A stretch of DNA of 64,000 nt, taken from NCBI GenBank assembly GCA_014529385.2, contig CM043959.1:1768358-1832357 (forward strand), in the 5' to 3' direction. This document shows positions 19,981 through 30,277 of this stretch, piece after piece; position 1 is the stretch's first letter; each line of letters opens with the position of its first letter. The position numbers and the translations under genes are program-made. The notes under the pieces are model-generated. The model saw nothing but the letters and a program-made list of their open reading frames with translations. It was not told the origin of the DNA and searched no databases. Origin of the DNA: Adiantum capillus-veneris (lineage: Eukaryota; Streptophyta; Polypodiopsida; Polypodiales; Pteridaceae).

Positions 19981-22690
19981 CTTTAATCTTTAAGAGGGTA
20001 AATTACAAAGAAGAGTCCTAGGAATTCTTTACATGTATCCAGCTAGATACCACCTGTTCTGGCAAAATTTCGATAGCATAACAACCCCAAAACTTGCCTA
20101 AAACCAATTCCCCTGCTGCAGCTCACTTCCACTGACATAAACCCTCTGTTTTCTGCCCAAAAACAGAAAATTCAGCACGCTGTATTTACTGGTTTTTGCC
20201 CTGTTTTCAGCCCTAAACAGTCCATGAACTGTCCTCTAACAATGGGGCACTGTTCCCCATGGTTCTGGCATGCGTATGGCTGAAAAACGGTCCAAATTCA
20301 GCGCATAGCCAGCACTGAAAACTGTCACGTGCACGTCTAACCCTATGTGCATGTGGACAAGCTACTTCACGACAAGGGTTCGGTTAACTTAGGAAGTGTT
20401 CTAGCACCTTTGTGAGTCTGTTCGCAGGCCGTGCATGTCCATGCACTTAAGAGTAGTTGCATTTCCTCTAGTTGGACACAGCATGATCATCAGCATTACA
20501 CTCAGTAGCCATCAAAAGCATTTTACAGGGCACAGAACCCATTTTCCCTATTTTAGCCATTTTTCACTTATTATTAATAAGTGACTTTGTTGGGAAACTG
20601 GGTACGGCAATTTGGCTAAGGAAATATATAAGAAAGCTAGCGCTAGCACTTTCTGGCAGAAGAGGCAGCAGAGACCCTATGTCTGGCAATGCACCTTCTT
20701 AGCAAGACCACTTGCGGGACAACCTAGCGTTTTCAGCCATCAAGAACAGCCTAGCATTTTCAGCAATTGCACATTCCCCAACGTTTTGCAGATTGCAAAT
20801 CAGCTTTGCGTTAGCAGATTCCCTAGCGTTTTTGCAGCAGATACCTCATGAGCCCTAGCGTTTTTGGATCAGCAGATCAGCCCTAGCGTTTGCAGTTTCT
20901 TGGCGACAAAACCACCATTTGCATCAGCGTTTTCAGTTTTCAGCAGTTAGCCTCCGAACCGCAGCCCCCAAATCTCGCAGATCTCACCTTCCCACAGTAG
21001 ATCCTCGGAGTAGAACCCTAGTCTGTATGTGCAATTTCCAAGATAGTTGTATATTCTTCGGTTATTGATCCTACCATTCTCGTATCTAGCTTGCCTTGTC
21101 CCACCAACATAAGTTACTAGGAAAATGAACCCTTGTCTATTCTTGAAGAAAATTAAGATATATATATACTAAAATAATGGATGCATATGTGCTTATTTAT
21201 GTGTGTGAGTATGTGTGCCGTGCAGCACGTGTGCCTGCATGCGTTCGTGCGTGCATGCATGTGTGTGTGTGTGTGTGTGTGTGCGCGCACGCGCGTGCGC
21301 TCACCACTCTATGCAAGCTTGCTTTGTTAGCAAGCTCACTAGCATTAACAATGCACATGATTGCAAATTAGGATGGCAACAAAAATAGCAGTAGAGAGCT
21401 TAATACTTGTGCACCAGCAAACTGAGAGAGGGATCCACGTGCAACCGTAAACCCCAAGCTGGAAGAGGTAGTGCAAGTAACATCAATGCTGCCATCCACC
21501 TGAAGAACAAACCAGAAACCCAACCAATAAATGTAAACCTTGCTCACATGTAAACTAGTGCAAATCCACAGTATAAGACATATGAAATCGAAACACCATA
21601 CCCACAATCTTGCTATTTATGCACGAGAAATTGGTACATAGAAAGTAGCAACACGCAAACACTGCTAAAATCCCTTTGCGTCTCCTGCATGTATCCAAAC
21701 CTCCACAAAATACATATACTTCATTGATCCCAGGAACGTGACCAAATCCACCTTTAGAACAAAGTGAAACCAGTCATCCAGCATAAGCCATATAGGTATA
21801 GGTTTCAGCTTTGACCTCTTCTTTAGTAAAGGAAAAAGAAATTGTGTACATGGCCACAATAATTTAGAAATCATTTTTTCAAGGCATTCCTTGCGCTCAA
21901 AAGGTGGTGAACTGTGCACTGTTTTTAAAAGCCTGTAATCCTTTACCAACGCCCACTACGTGTATTCAAAAAACCAACACATTGTGGATCAAGATTCAGT
22001 GTAAGGCTCTTGAGAAATCGTCCCACAACTACACATGCCTTCATTGAGCTCAAGATAAGGACGGTGTTATACAAACTCCCACTCCAATCTTGGCCCAAGC
22101 CAATGCAAACAGCAAGTTGAAAGAGCAGCAGTTACAAGAATGCTGCACCCACTGAGATCAATGAGACCACATCGAATTCATAGTATCTTACAGTGTTTTG
22201 ATCTCTTTCTCTAGATTCTTGTTTGGGTTTTTTAGGGATATCTTTTGGCTACACCAACAATGATCAAAGCAAGGCCATTGCAATATGAGACACTATGTAT
22301 AGTAGCTATGTATGTATCAAAGGCAAATGAGTCCAGTAAAAGACAAATGGGTGGACACTAGTCATCCTCAAGGCGATGAACCCATCACTTCATCGTGGTA
22401 CATTCAGGCAGAATGCATCCTTATTTCATCCGATCAAAACTCAAGGCCAAAAGCCTGTGACAGAGAAAAAAAGACAGTCAACTAGGCAGAGAAAAAGAGT
22501 ACCTTGGGTAATTGGGGGCCTTGAATTCTAGAATCATTTTGCAGAGGCAGGATTATAGCCTCAGTAAATGTTGGGTGCCCGGGACATGCATTGTGGCGTG
22601 AAGTGGGGAACGATGGTGAGCATTTTACTGCACGTTGCATGTAGCAGTAGGCCTTAGATCGTCCAGCCATTGCCATCTCTCTCTCTGCCT
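19981..22690. other. Intergenic stretch; LTR-like segment with TATA box around 20400-21110
   Basis: No coding sequence recognised. Near 20622-20632 AAATATATAAG resembles a TATA box, followed by a 12-bp perfect palindrome GCTAGCGCTAGC. Downstream to about 20960 the words TAGCGTTTT and TTTTCAGCA recur many times. This could be the promoter and R/U5 of an unidentified LTR. A (TG)n/(CG)n run lies at 21259-21300. Confidence 0.4.
21259..21300. repeat. (TG)n followed by alternating CG/CA
   Basis: Alternating purine-pyrimidine tract of about 40 bp, preceded by GTGCATGCATG. Confidence 0.9.
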
Positions 22691-23017
22691 CTCTGTCTCT
22701 CTCGTCCTGACTCCTCAGTTCAAACTCGTCCGGACGCTAGCTTTCAGTGGAGGTGGCTCGTTGTTCTATTTTCAAAAAAAATCTGGGAAAGGGAGAATCT
22801 GTTGAAGATGCGGGTTTCGAAGAAAAGGCAAAGAGAGGTCGGTGTGTAGGCTGCCAACAACTCGCAGTGCAGGCCATGGGGGACGCGTGAAAGGCGGTCC
22901 AAATGGCGAGGGGCGGCTGGTGGAGTCTATAGTGATTGTGTGGTTTCCTGGTCGCCCACGTGGGCTCTCTCTTTCTCGATCTCTCTATGTCTTTCCAAGT
23001 CCTTCCAGCTCCGCGAT

Positions 23018-23055
<38 letters not shown>
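22676..23055. repeat. CT-rich block with (CT)n at 23019-23055
   Basis: Several CT runs (22676-22700, 22965-22990, 23019-23055) are separated by unique sequence. Open frames through it are low-complexity artefacts. Confidence 0.8.
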
Positions 23056-23057
<2 letters not shown>

Positions 23058-23224
23058 GATGGAGAGTGGAGCAAAGGAAGGGGCGGCACACTCGAGCGCA
23101 TGGGAGAGCAGACACATCTTGGATAAGGAAAGGGAGGGATAGAGAATATCACGTCATTGTTGGAGTCTCGTGCAGCCAGGGTTGGGGGGAGGAAGACAGG
23201 AAGGTGCACGTGGACTGCTCTCAC

Positions 23225-23258
23225 GAGAGAGAGAGAGAGAGAGATAGATAGATAGATT
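23225..23258. repeat. (GA)n/(GATA)n tract abutting the 3' end of LINE copy A
   Basis: GAGAGAGA... passes into GATAGATAGATAG, then TTTTATTATCG, which is LINE 3' sequence on the minus strand. Confidence 0.85.
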
Positions 23259-23504
23259 TTATTATCGTCCTCAGAGGTCAAATATGACCTATGTGACCAA
23301 AGTTACATGTGATGTAGTATGTGTATGGCTGATGAGTGACTCTCGATGCTCCAAAATTGTAGTGATGAGAGTCGCAATGGAGAGCCCACACTTTGGCTGG
23401 GAGAGGAAAGTGTGTAGGTCTAAGTTATGGCTGAAAATGTGAGAGAAGCAAGTTCGGATGTGATCAAAAGCTGAGCACTCTAGTAGAGTGTGGTACTCAG
23501 ACTC

Positions 23505-25622
23505 TCAAACTTGCAGTGAGCATAATGTGCACAATCGATTTGACTCTTCTCCATTGCCCCAACGCCCTATCTCGCATCGAAGGAAATGGGAGCTAAGCCG
23601 AATTGCTGCGATAGTGCGTATCGCGGACAAGGGAATAGGCTCAAGCATGTAAGTGTGAGTACGGTTTCCTCTCTCAGCGAAGAACATGGTTTTGTAGTTG
23701 GGGGCAATATAGGTGGTGTAATGTATGAAGCGTGACCCACCGGATTTCTCCCAAGCCGTAATACATTGGCGTTGTAGAAAAGCTTCATTCACTTGAGAGT
23801 CAATTGAAGCATCATGTAGCAAGTGTAATGCATCCCATCTCCCAAACCACTTCTTTATGTCTTGCATCCATCCCGTGCTCAAGATCTTGCTTTTATGCAT
23901 CTTTTGAACTTTTTTGCTTGCTTCCCATGCAATTGTAGGAAGTCGATGTGAGGGGTTTTGACGCATCTTTAGAGACCCAATCATTATAGTCCGGTAGTTG
24001 CTTACATTCTTTACATCCCCTCCTTTATGCAAAGGCTTAACCCAATTAGTACTCCAATCATAAGGCATACCATGTTGAAGTGCAAGGTTGAACATATCAC
24101 ACATCCACTCATGGATAAAATCTCCCATCCATTTGATCATCTCCGGCTTGATACCTTGAAGATCTCCCGCTTTGCGAGTGGCCAACTTTTCAAGCCCACC
24201 GCATACATCCTCAATAGTAAAAAAAGACGGCATACATGGGAGTGAACCATAAAATGGCATTTTTTCAGTATTTGCTTGCTCATATAATTGCCTACAATGT
24301 GTGTACATATCCACTAGACTCAAGTTACCAAAATTCTCAACCCGCTTGCCTCTCAAGTTTCTCCAAAATCTTCCACATGCATGTGTCTTTTCTTGGACTT
24401 GAAATTCTTGTTGCTTTACTTCCCATCTTCTTCTCTTCTTTTGAATCAATGCCTTGTATGTATGCAAATGACTTTGATAGTTGTCTTTGTCCATAGTTGC
24501 ATCAAGCTTTATCAAGGACTTTCGAGCATCTTGAGATTTTTTATCAAACCACCTTTTGCGTGATCTATCTTTGTTGATACCATGGAGATGCTTTATGGCA
24601 AAGCATTCTTCCGCACAAGAACAAATAGCTTTCTTGAAAGCTTCCCATTTAGTTTCCAATGGTGCATCACATTGAAGCTTTCTCATCCATAATTTTTGCT
24701 CAACCATTTCAATGTACATTGGTGCCCGTTTGAAATCCATACATAGTGATAACTTCTCTTTCCTTTGGCTGAGATTATCATGCTTAGTTGCTTCTCCACA
24801 TGAAAGGTCAATACATAAGGTGCGATGGTCGGATTCCGAGGTCCATTGACCAAACATAAAACTCTTTATGCGATACATGATGGCTTCAGAGAGTAGCATA
24901 TAGTCAATCACACTATCCCCATTATGTCTCCTACATGTAAATCCATTGGTTTCACTCCACAAAGATACACCATTGGCAATGAGCATAGCCGTGCTATTAC
25001 ACATGTGTAAAAGTAACTTTCCATAGTGATCCGGCTCTTTCTCATCCATTGAAGTACGATCATACAAGTGAACTTCCTCCAACTCCCTTGAAATGTATGG
25101 CATATCAAATTGTTGAGTATCATGTTGCAATGTTTTTGTGCGAGCATTCATATCCCCAAATACAATAACATCACCTTCACCTTTGAAATAAGCAATGTCC
25201 TCTTCCAAATCAGAAAATGGTTGATCTCTATCCATGCAAGCATAAAAGGGAGAATCATGATGAGGAATGTAGCAACCAGCTACAAAAATGGGTGCTCTTT
25301 TTGGTGTCATAATTTTCAGCCATACATAACGTTTGTACTTGTCATCTTTCACAATTGATACAAAATCTTCCAATCCTTTCTTAACCATACATGCTAACCC
25401 TCCTTGTCCTCTTCGTTGCTTGAGATTCTTTGACCACATCAATGAATGTACATTGTAATCCTCCAAGTCGTTAATCCTTTGTGTATCATGCTCCCAAGTT
25501 TCAACAAGAAGTACAACATCGGCTTTTCTTGTTAGTTCATCAATGCCAACCCCCGCATTCCATGGGTATCCATTACAATTCCAAAAGCATATTTTCAATT
25601 GTAACTCGGTCTCATAGGTCAC
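23505..25622 (-). CDS. LINE ORF2 with intact AP endonuclease but deleted RT core (copy A)
   Basis: 705 codons without a stop. Endonuclease motifs are all visible: FWNCNG (N-terminal Asn), LLVETW (metal-binding Glu), GDMNAR, SVIDYMLL and SDHRT. These match the APE-type nucleases that nick the target for target-primed reverse transcription. The RT N-terminal region follows (FTIEDVCGGLEKL, NWVKPLHKGGDV, NYRTIMIGSL). Then the protein jumps to MRQNPSHRLP, which in copy D lies after the palm. About 350 codons, including the catalytic YADD, are missing in frame. The end has CTLCSLQV; a TAG then interrupts the C-terminal zinc-binding segment (ESEYHTLLEC continues in frame). The first residue shown is a GTG; no ATG precedes the endonuclease. 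Confidence 0.88.
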   Translation of the reverse strand: MTYETELQLKICFWNCNGYPWNAGVGIDELTRKADVVLLVETWEHDTQRINDLEDYNVHSLMWSKNLKQRRGQGGLACMVKKGLEDFVSIVKDDKYKRYVWLKIMTPKRAPIFVAGCYIPHHDSPFYACMDRDQPFSDLEEDIAYFKGEGDVIVFGDMNARTKTLQHDTQQFDMPYISRELEEVHLYDRTSMDEKEPDHYGKLLLHMCNSTAMLIANGVSLWSETNGFTCRRHNGDSVIDYMLLSEAIMYRIKSFMFGQWTSESDHRTLCIDLSCGEATKHDNLSQRKEKLSLCMDFKRAPMYIEMVEQKLWMRKLQCDAPLETKWEAFKKAICSCAEECFAIKHLHGINKDRSRKRWFDKKSQDARKSLIKLDATMDKDNYQSHLHTYKALIQKKRRRWEVKQQEFQVQEKTHACGRFWRNLRGKRVENFGNLSLVDMYTHCRQLYEQANTEKMPFYGSLPCMPSFFTIEDVCGGLEKLATRKAGDLQGIKPEMIKWMGDFIHEWMCDMFNLALQHGMPYDWSTNWVKPLHKGGDVKNVSNYRTIMIGSLKMRQNPSHRLPTIAWEASKKVQKMHKSKILSTGWMQDIKKWFGRWDALHLLHDASIDSQVNEAFLQRQCITAWEKSGGSRFIHYTTYIAPNYKTMFFAERGNRTHTYMLEPIPLSAIRTIAAIRLSSHFLRCEIGRWGNGEESNRLCTLCSLQV

Positions 25623-25628
25623 GCATCC

Positions 25629-25685
25629 CTATTTGCTTGAGAGACTTGCCTCCTCCTTGGGCACATTTTCTTCATGAGAGATCTC
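25629..25685 (-). CDS. C-terminal end of LINE ORF1 and its TAG (copy A)
   Basis: Minus strand gives KEISHEENVPKEEAS then SSK and TAG (25629-25631). It is in the same frame as ORF2, which resumes with GCVTYETELQ directly after the stop. It was cut from the rest of ORF1 by the insertion at 25691. Confidence 0.8.
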   Translation of the reverse strand, partial: EISHEENVPKEEASLSSK

Positions 25686-25690
25686 CTTGT

Positions 25691-28600
25691 TGGCCTGCCC
25701 AAAGGGCAAAGGCTATAGAGATGGCTTCTCTTTTTGCTGACTAAAATAGAAAAAGGTTGAGTTGTATTTTCAAGCATTTTTTGATAGGCCAAAAATGCTA
25801 ATTGGTTGAAATGAGATAGTGGACACTCATTTAAATGAAGAGTGTGTAAATCTAATGATGGCATGTCTTGAGTTTTAAAATATGAAATGAATGCTCATTT
25901 ACCAAGGAAAAGATTTTGGGTGCATGTAAAAGAATGAAGCGTTGAAAGCGGTAGAGGTTAATGATAAATACTTAGCATGAGTGGTTCCACAAATCCCAAG
26001 AGCCACATTGAGACTAGAGATTTTTGGCATGGGGAAGGCCATAGGATTGCCGAGGCCGGCCGGATAAGCGCCACATGGCAAGGGTTTGCTAAAGCCTGCT
26101 TTCCAATCTTTTATGAGTCCCTTTCGCCCTGCTCTCGACAGAGGAGGTGGCGCATTGCAGTTTTCGTTGTTTGCTCTTGGCCGAGGAAGTGGTTGAGGTT
26201 GGAGTGGCAGCTGTCCTACGACAACATGTGCTTTGCAAACATCAGCGTGCTGCTTCTGGAAGAGGAGGTGATGCACTTCTAACTCTTATGGGGGCGTGTG
26301 CTTTGCAAACTTGGGCGTAGTGCTTCTGGCAGAGGAAGCGATGCATGGAGGTCTTCGTCTTGTGGTTGCAAATCTTGCGGCGGCCTTTGGAGGCTTACGG
26401 TGCATCACATCATGCTGGAAGCGGAAAGCTGTGGTTTGACCGATCATGCTAAGCTCGTCCTCAGTTTTGGTGGCTAACAGCAACGTCTTTGGAAGGCAAC
26501 CAAAATATGATGCACTATCTTGTTTTGAGGCTTCTCTGCAAGCTCCGGCACAGTTCTTGTATCTTATCTAGAAGGCACAAATGAGGTATATTGTAATGTG
26601 TAAAATGCATTGTCTAGCTTCAAGCTCTCCCCGAAAAGTTGTCTTGTGCAAGCCCTTGTCTCAATTGGTTATAATCTTGCTAAGGTGTTGAATGAAACAT
26701 TTTGTGTGCTTCTTCTGTATATGTGCCAGCAAGTCATCTTTCTTTTACCAAATCAGATTTGAGGTGTCGTGTGGTGAAAGATTGTCTCCATGTGGTCTAC
26801 AATTGTTCTTGACAATGCTTGTCGTTAGCAAATGTACTTTCTGTGGTCTACAATTTCTCTTGAGAATGCTTTTCGTTAGCAAGCCGTAAAAGGTCAGATT
26901 TGAAGTGCCTCTTGACAACATAAAGTTGGATGCTGCTAAAATATCCACCATGGCTTGTTAGTGCTTGAAGCCTTGTAAGAAGCTGATGTAGTTTCATCTC
27001 AGAGCTTGGCAGTTTTTTGGAGCTCCTCTGTCATCATGGCATCTTGTGCTGGTGGTGATGCTGGCGAGGGTAGTGCAAGTAACGGCTCACCCACCGATGG
27101 TGAGAGTATCAACTTCTTCGGAGGTTCACTTTGTTGCCTTTTTACTAGATTCTTGTCATGCTCGACTATGTGCTAAAATCGATTTTGCTATTCGTCCAAT
27201 CGGGGGACTCGTCCGGGGTGTTGGCTTGGCACATGCCAATGGTGCATTTTTTGTTGTTGGTGCTGGTTTTTTTTCCCCTGAATGTGTTGTATTGGAGAAT
27301 GCTGTCCTGGTTGCTTGCTGCTTGTTTGTGCAGGTCGTCGTTGACGTGTGTTTTTAGTTCACTTGTGACACATGAGAGTGTACACTGGCTAAACTGGTTG
27401 TTTCTCCATTGGGGACCAGTGCTGGCATGATTTGATAGGGTTTGTGACTTGAATTGCTTTTTTGAATTCTCACTGTAGTCTTGAAATGTTGTTTCTGCAC
27501 ATAAATTTTTCCTAGCTTTTTTTCTTCAACTGAGACGTACAGGTTGCGTTGTTGGATTGATGGGTGCAATTATTTGTTTGCTGTTCGTGTCGGGAAAGTG
27601 CTGTGTTGGTTTGTTGCGTTATGGCTCTGTGCCTTTGAGTGGGCATGCTTTGCTTGAAGTTGTGGGCAATGTCTTTTGCTCAATTGATCCTGTTTTCGCC
27701 ATCCAATGCCTCCACTCCAAGCGTGCCAACTCACCGAGCCCAGTGCAGCATCCAATATTGTGTGTCAAAGACCACCAGGTTGCATGATTGACGCAAACTG
27801 GTTCTACTAGTTGATCGTCATTTGCCTTGCATATTTTGGTTGCCGCCTGGGTGTGAAGTGCGTGTGATTTGTCGTGGGGCCCACTGATTCTCGCCGATGC
27901 TCATTGCTGATGTGTTTTGGTTGTGCTTCCACTGTCGTGATCCCACAACAGCCAGCCAACCAGCCAATCCCCTCGGGTTTTGCTCGTTGGGAATCTCAGC
28001 CTGGCATCCCAAAGCGGTGCAAAAAGCCGTGCCCCATGCTTTCGAGCGTTTTGCTTGCATGGCCTGGTTGTCCTTGGCGTTAGTGAGTTTGTTGTGTGCT
28101 GGTCATTTCTATGTTGTCTTTGGCTTGCTCAACTGGTGAATGTTTTGCTTGGGTCGTGGCTTCATCTTCTTGTTCTCTTGTAGAACTGCGCAAACTCCTT
28201 AAGCCTCCTCCTCGCCCTGCAAACAAGCGTGCAACGTATCCGACATTAGAGAGTTCTGCTGAGTTGCTGAGTTGCCCCCAAGTCCGAACTCCGGGCAAGA
28301 CGTAGTTGAGGAGGTGTAGGCGTCCCTGTTTGAGGAAAGCCCTGCTTCATCTTCTTGTTATCTTGTAGAACTGCGCAAACTCCTTGAGCCTCCTCCTCGC
28401 CCTGCAAACAAGCGTGCAGCGTATCCGGAATTAGAGAGTTATGCTAAGTTGCTAAGTTGCTGAGTTGCTCCCAAGTCCGAACTCCGGGCAAGACGTAGTC
28501 GAGAAGGTGTAGGCGATATTTGTTTGAGGAAAGCCCTGCTAGCCATTCTTTTGCTAGCGCAGGTATGGCCAACATACACGTGCTCTTTGTGGGGCAAACT

Positions 28601-30277
28601 TGACGCGTCTATGTTGTGGTCTATTGCAGTGCGCTCTTCAACGTGCAACCGAATTAAGATCGTGTTTTGTTTTTTGTGCCCAAAGCAAATTTGCCACTAG
28701 GAGAGGAGTCTAACCAAGCACCACATTTGACTTTGCAACAGCTCCCCAGCTCGTGGGTCAAGCACAGCTCAAGCCTCATTGCCTGCAGTCAGCCAACCCT
28801 TAGGTGCTCGCAATCCCTCCCTGACGGTTGCAAGCCGCCTGACAAAGGGAATGCCCTGATAATCAAGGAAGCCTTGTTGTTGTTCGTGATCACCGACAGA
28901 TGAGGGAAGAAAATCTTTCTCCATAGAGGGGAAAATCTTCAATTGGTATGGCACATTTTGTTACTTCTCCCTTGGTCAAAAGAAAAATGCTAGTTACTTC
29001 TAATTCGACATTGTGGATGTTTGCATTGACACGATCAAAATCTTCATTGTAGATCCTTTCATTGAGACCTACATTGAAGAGCTCAGGGTTTCCCTTTTTG
29101 CTAGGATTGATTCTGCTAAAAACCATACTGATGGTGGCTCGGCTTTATTTTCCTTGTATGTCGATGCATCGACAACCATTCGAGCTTGTGATTCATTCCC
29201 TATATCTTTGTTTGCTACATGTATGAGGGCAATTTCTCGACACCGCCCCTTCTCGAGCCCCCCTCTCTGCTACAACATCTCCTACAATAATCGTCTCAGG
29301 AGCGCCTTTTTCCTCGACCTATCATAGCCGGGTTGCTTGGAGAGCGCAAAGGAGAGAAGACGGTTAGCCTTGAAGGTTTGCCAAAATCATTCATAAGGGG
29401 GGTATTGTGGTTGAGTAGGGGTTTGGTAATGCGAGCTTTGAAGAGGAGTACACATTGCAGAGGGGGTTCGGAGATGAGCTTCGGGAGTTGAAGGTGAGCT
29501 TGAGAGGCTTGAAGTGGCGTTGGAGAGGCGAAGCAAAAGGATCTTGAAATCCGAACCATTTGGGGTTGTTGAGGTTGAGATTGGAAAATAAAGCAAAGAC
29601 GATAAAGGGCTTCCATGAGAGAGTCTAAGCGCAAGTATTGATATGGCCAGATGGCCGAAGCTCCCATAACGTAAAATCAAGGGTTGTCCATTGTAATTGC
29701 CGACGAATATGACGCCTTGTGCTGGCTAGGATTTCCTATTTTGCCTTGTCCAATGCGTCTCAACCACCTCTTATGTCTATGTAGCCATAATCCTCTATAT
29801 GCATCTTTGTGTGTTGACCGGATTTATCATTGCTAATGCACTCCTCCCCCTTGTCTATTGTTGGTAGTTGCCATCTGGTGCTGCTCCAACTCAGCTTGTA
29901 GGGTATCTACCTCCAGTGGGTAAGATTCACAAGTCTACTCAATTCCGATCTTGCATTGGAAGAAAATTTGTACAATTTAACAAGCACTTAAGTATTGAAT
30001 CATGGCAAGGCTTTGAACTTGGACTTAAAATTGAGTCCCATTGGATGCTTGTGAACATATGACATATAGTGCAATGGTTTGCATTGAATGAAGTCTAGTC
30101 TGGTTGTATGCACTGCAAATTTTGCTTTGTCTTTCAATTTTTGTATTGCTCTATGTCTTGCACCAATCCAATGAGACACAACCCTTAGAAATTGCGAATT
30201 ACAGCACTTGTTTAAATTGCAATAGTGATATTTACCTTCCACTACTCCTCTCAAAGGCAGGCCTTGTGATTTTATCA
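25691..30277. mobile_element. 4,587-bp TG...CA insertion of unknown class inside LINE ORF1
   Basis: The LINE copies elsewhere (34.1, 45.8, 62.8 and 63.5 kb) are continuous across this point. Here CTTGT occurs at both sides (25686-25690 and 30278-30282), and the inserted block starts TGGCCTGCCC and ends TTTTATCA. TG...CA ends with a 5-bp target duplication suggest integrase-mediated insertion. I see no matching LTRs at its two ends, no recognisable gag, pol or transposase, and only a weak inverted match near the ends (GGCCTGCC / GGCAGGCC). Open frames inside (e.g. 27046-27357, 29013-29327) are short and unrecognised. Confidence 0.7.
28161..28540. repeat. Tandem duplication, period 185 bp, inside the insertion
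   Basis: 28161-28345 is repeated at 28346-28540, with about ten extra bases of AGTTGCTA-type repeat in the second copy. The shared parts include GTAGAACTGCGCAAACTCCT and CCGAACTCCGGGCAAGACG. Neither copy has an evident coding role. Confidence 0.8.

Noticed and set aside
27046-27357. 103-codon frame inside the unknown insertion
   Set aside because: Hydrophobic, Val/Phe-rich reading without a recognisable motif; probably chance in GT-rich DNA.
25691-30277. Helitron as explanation for the 4.6-kb insertion
   Set aside because: A CTTGT duplication and TG...CA ends do not fit Helitron insertion, and no CTRR hairpin end was seen.
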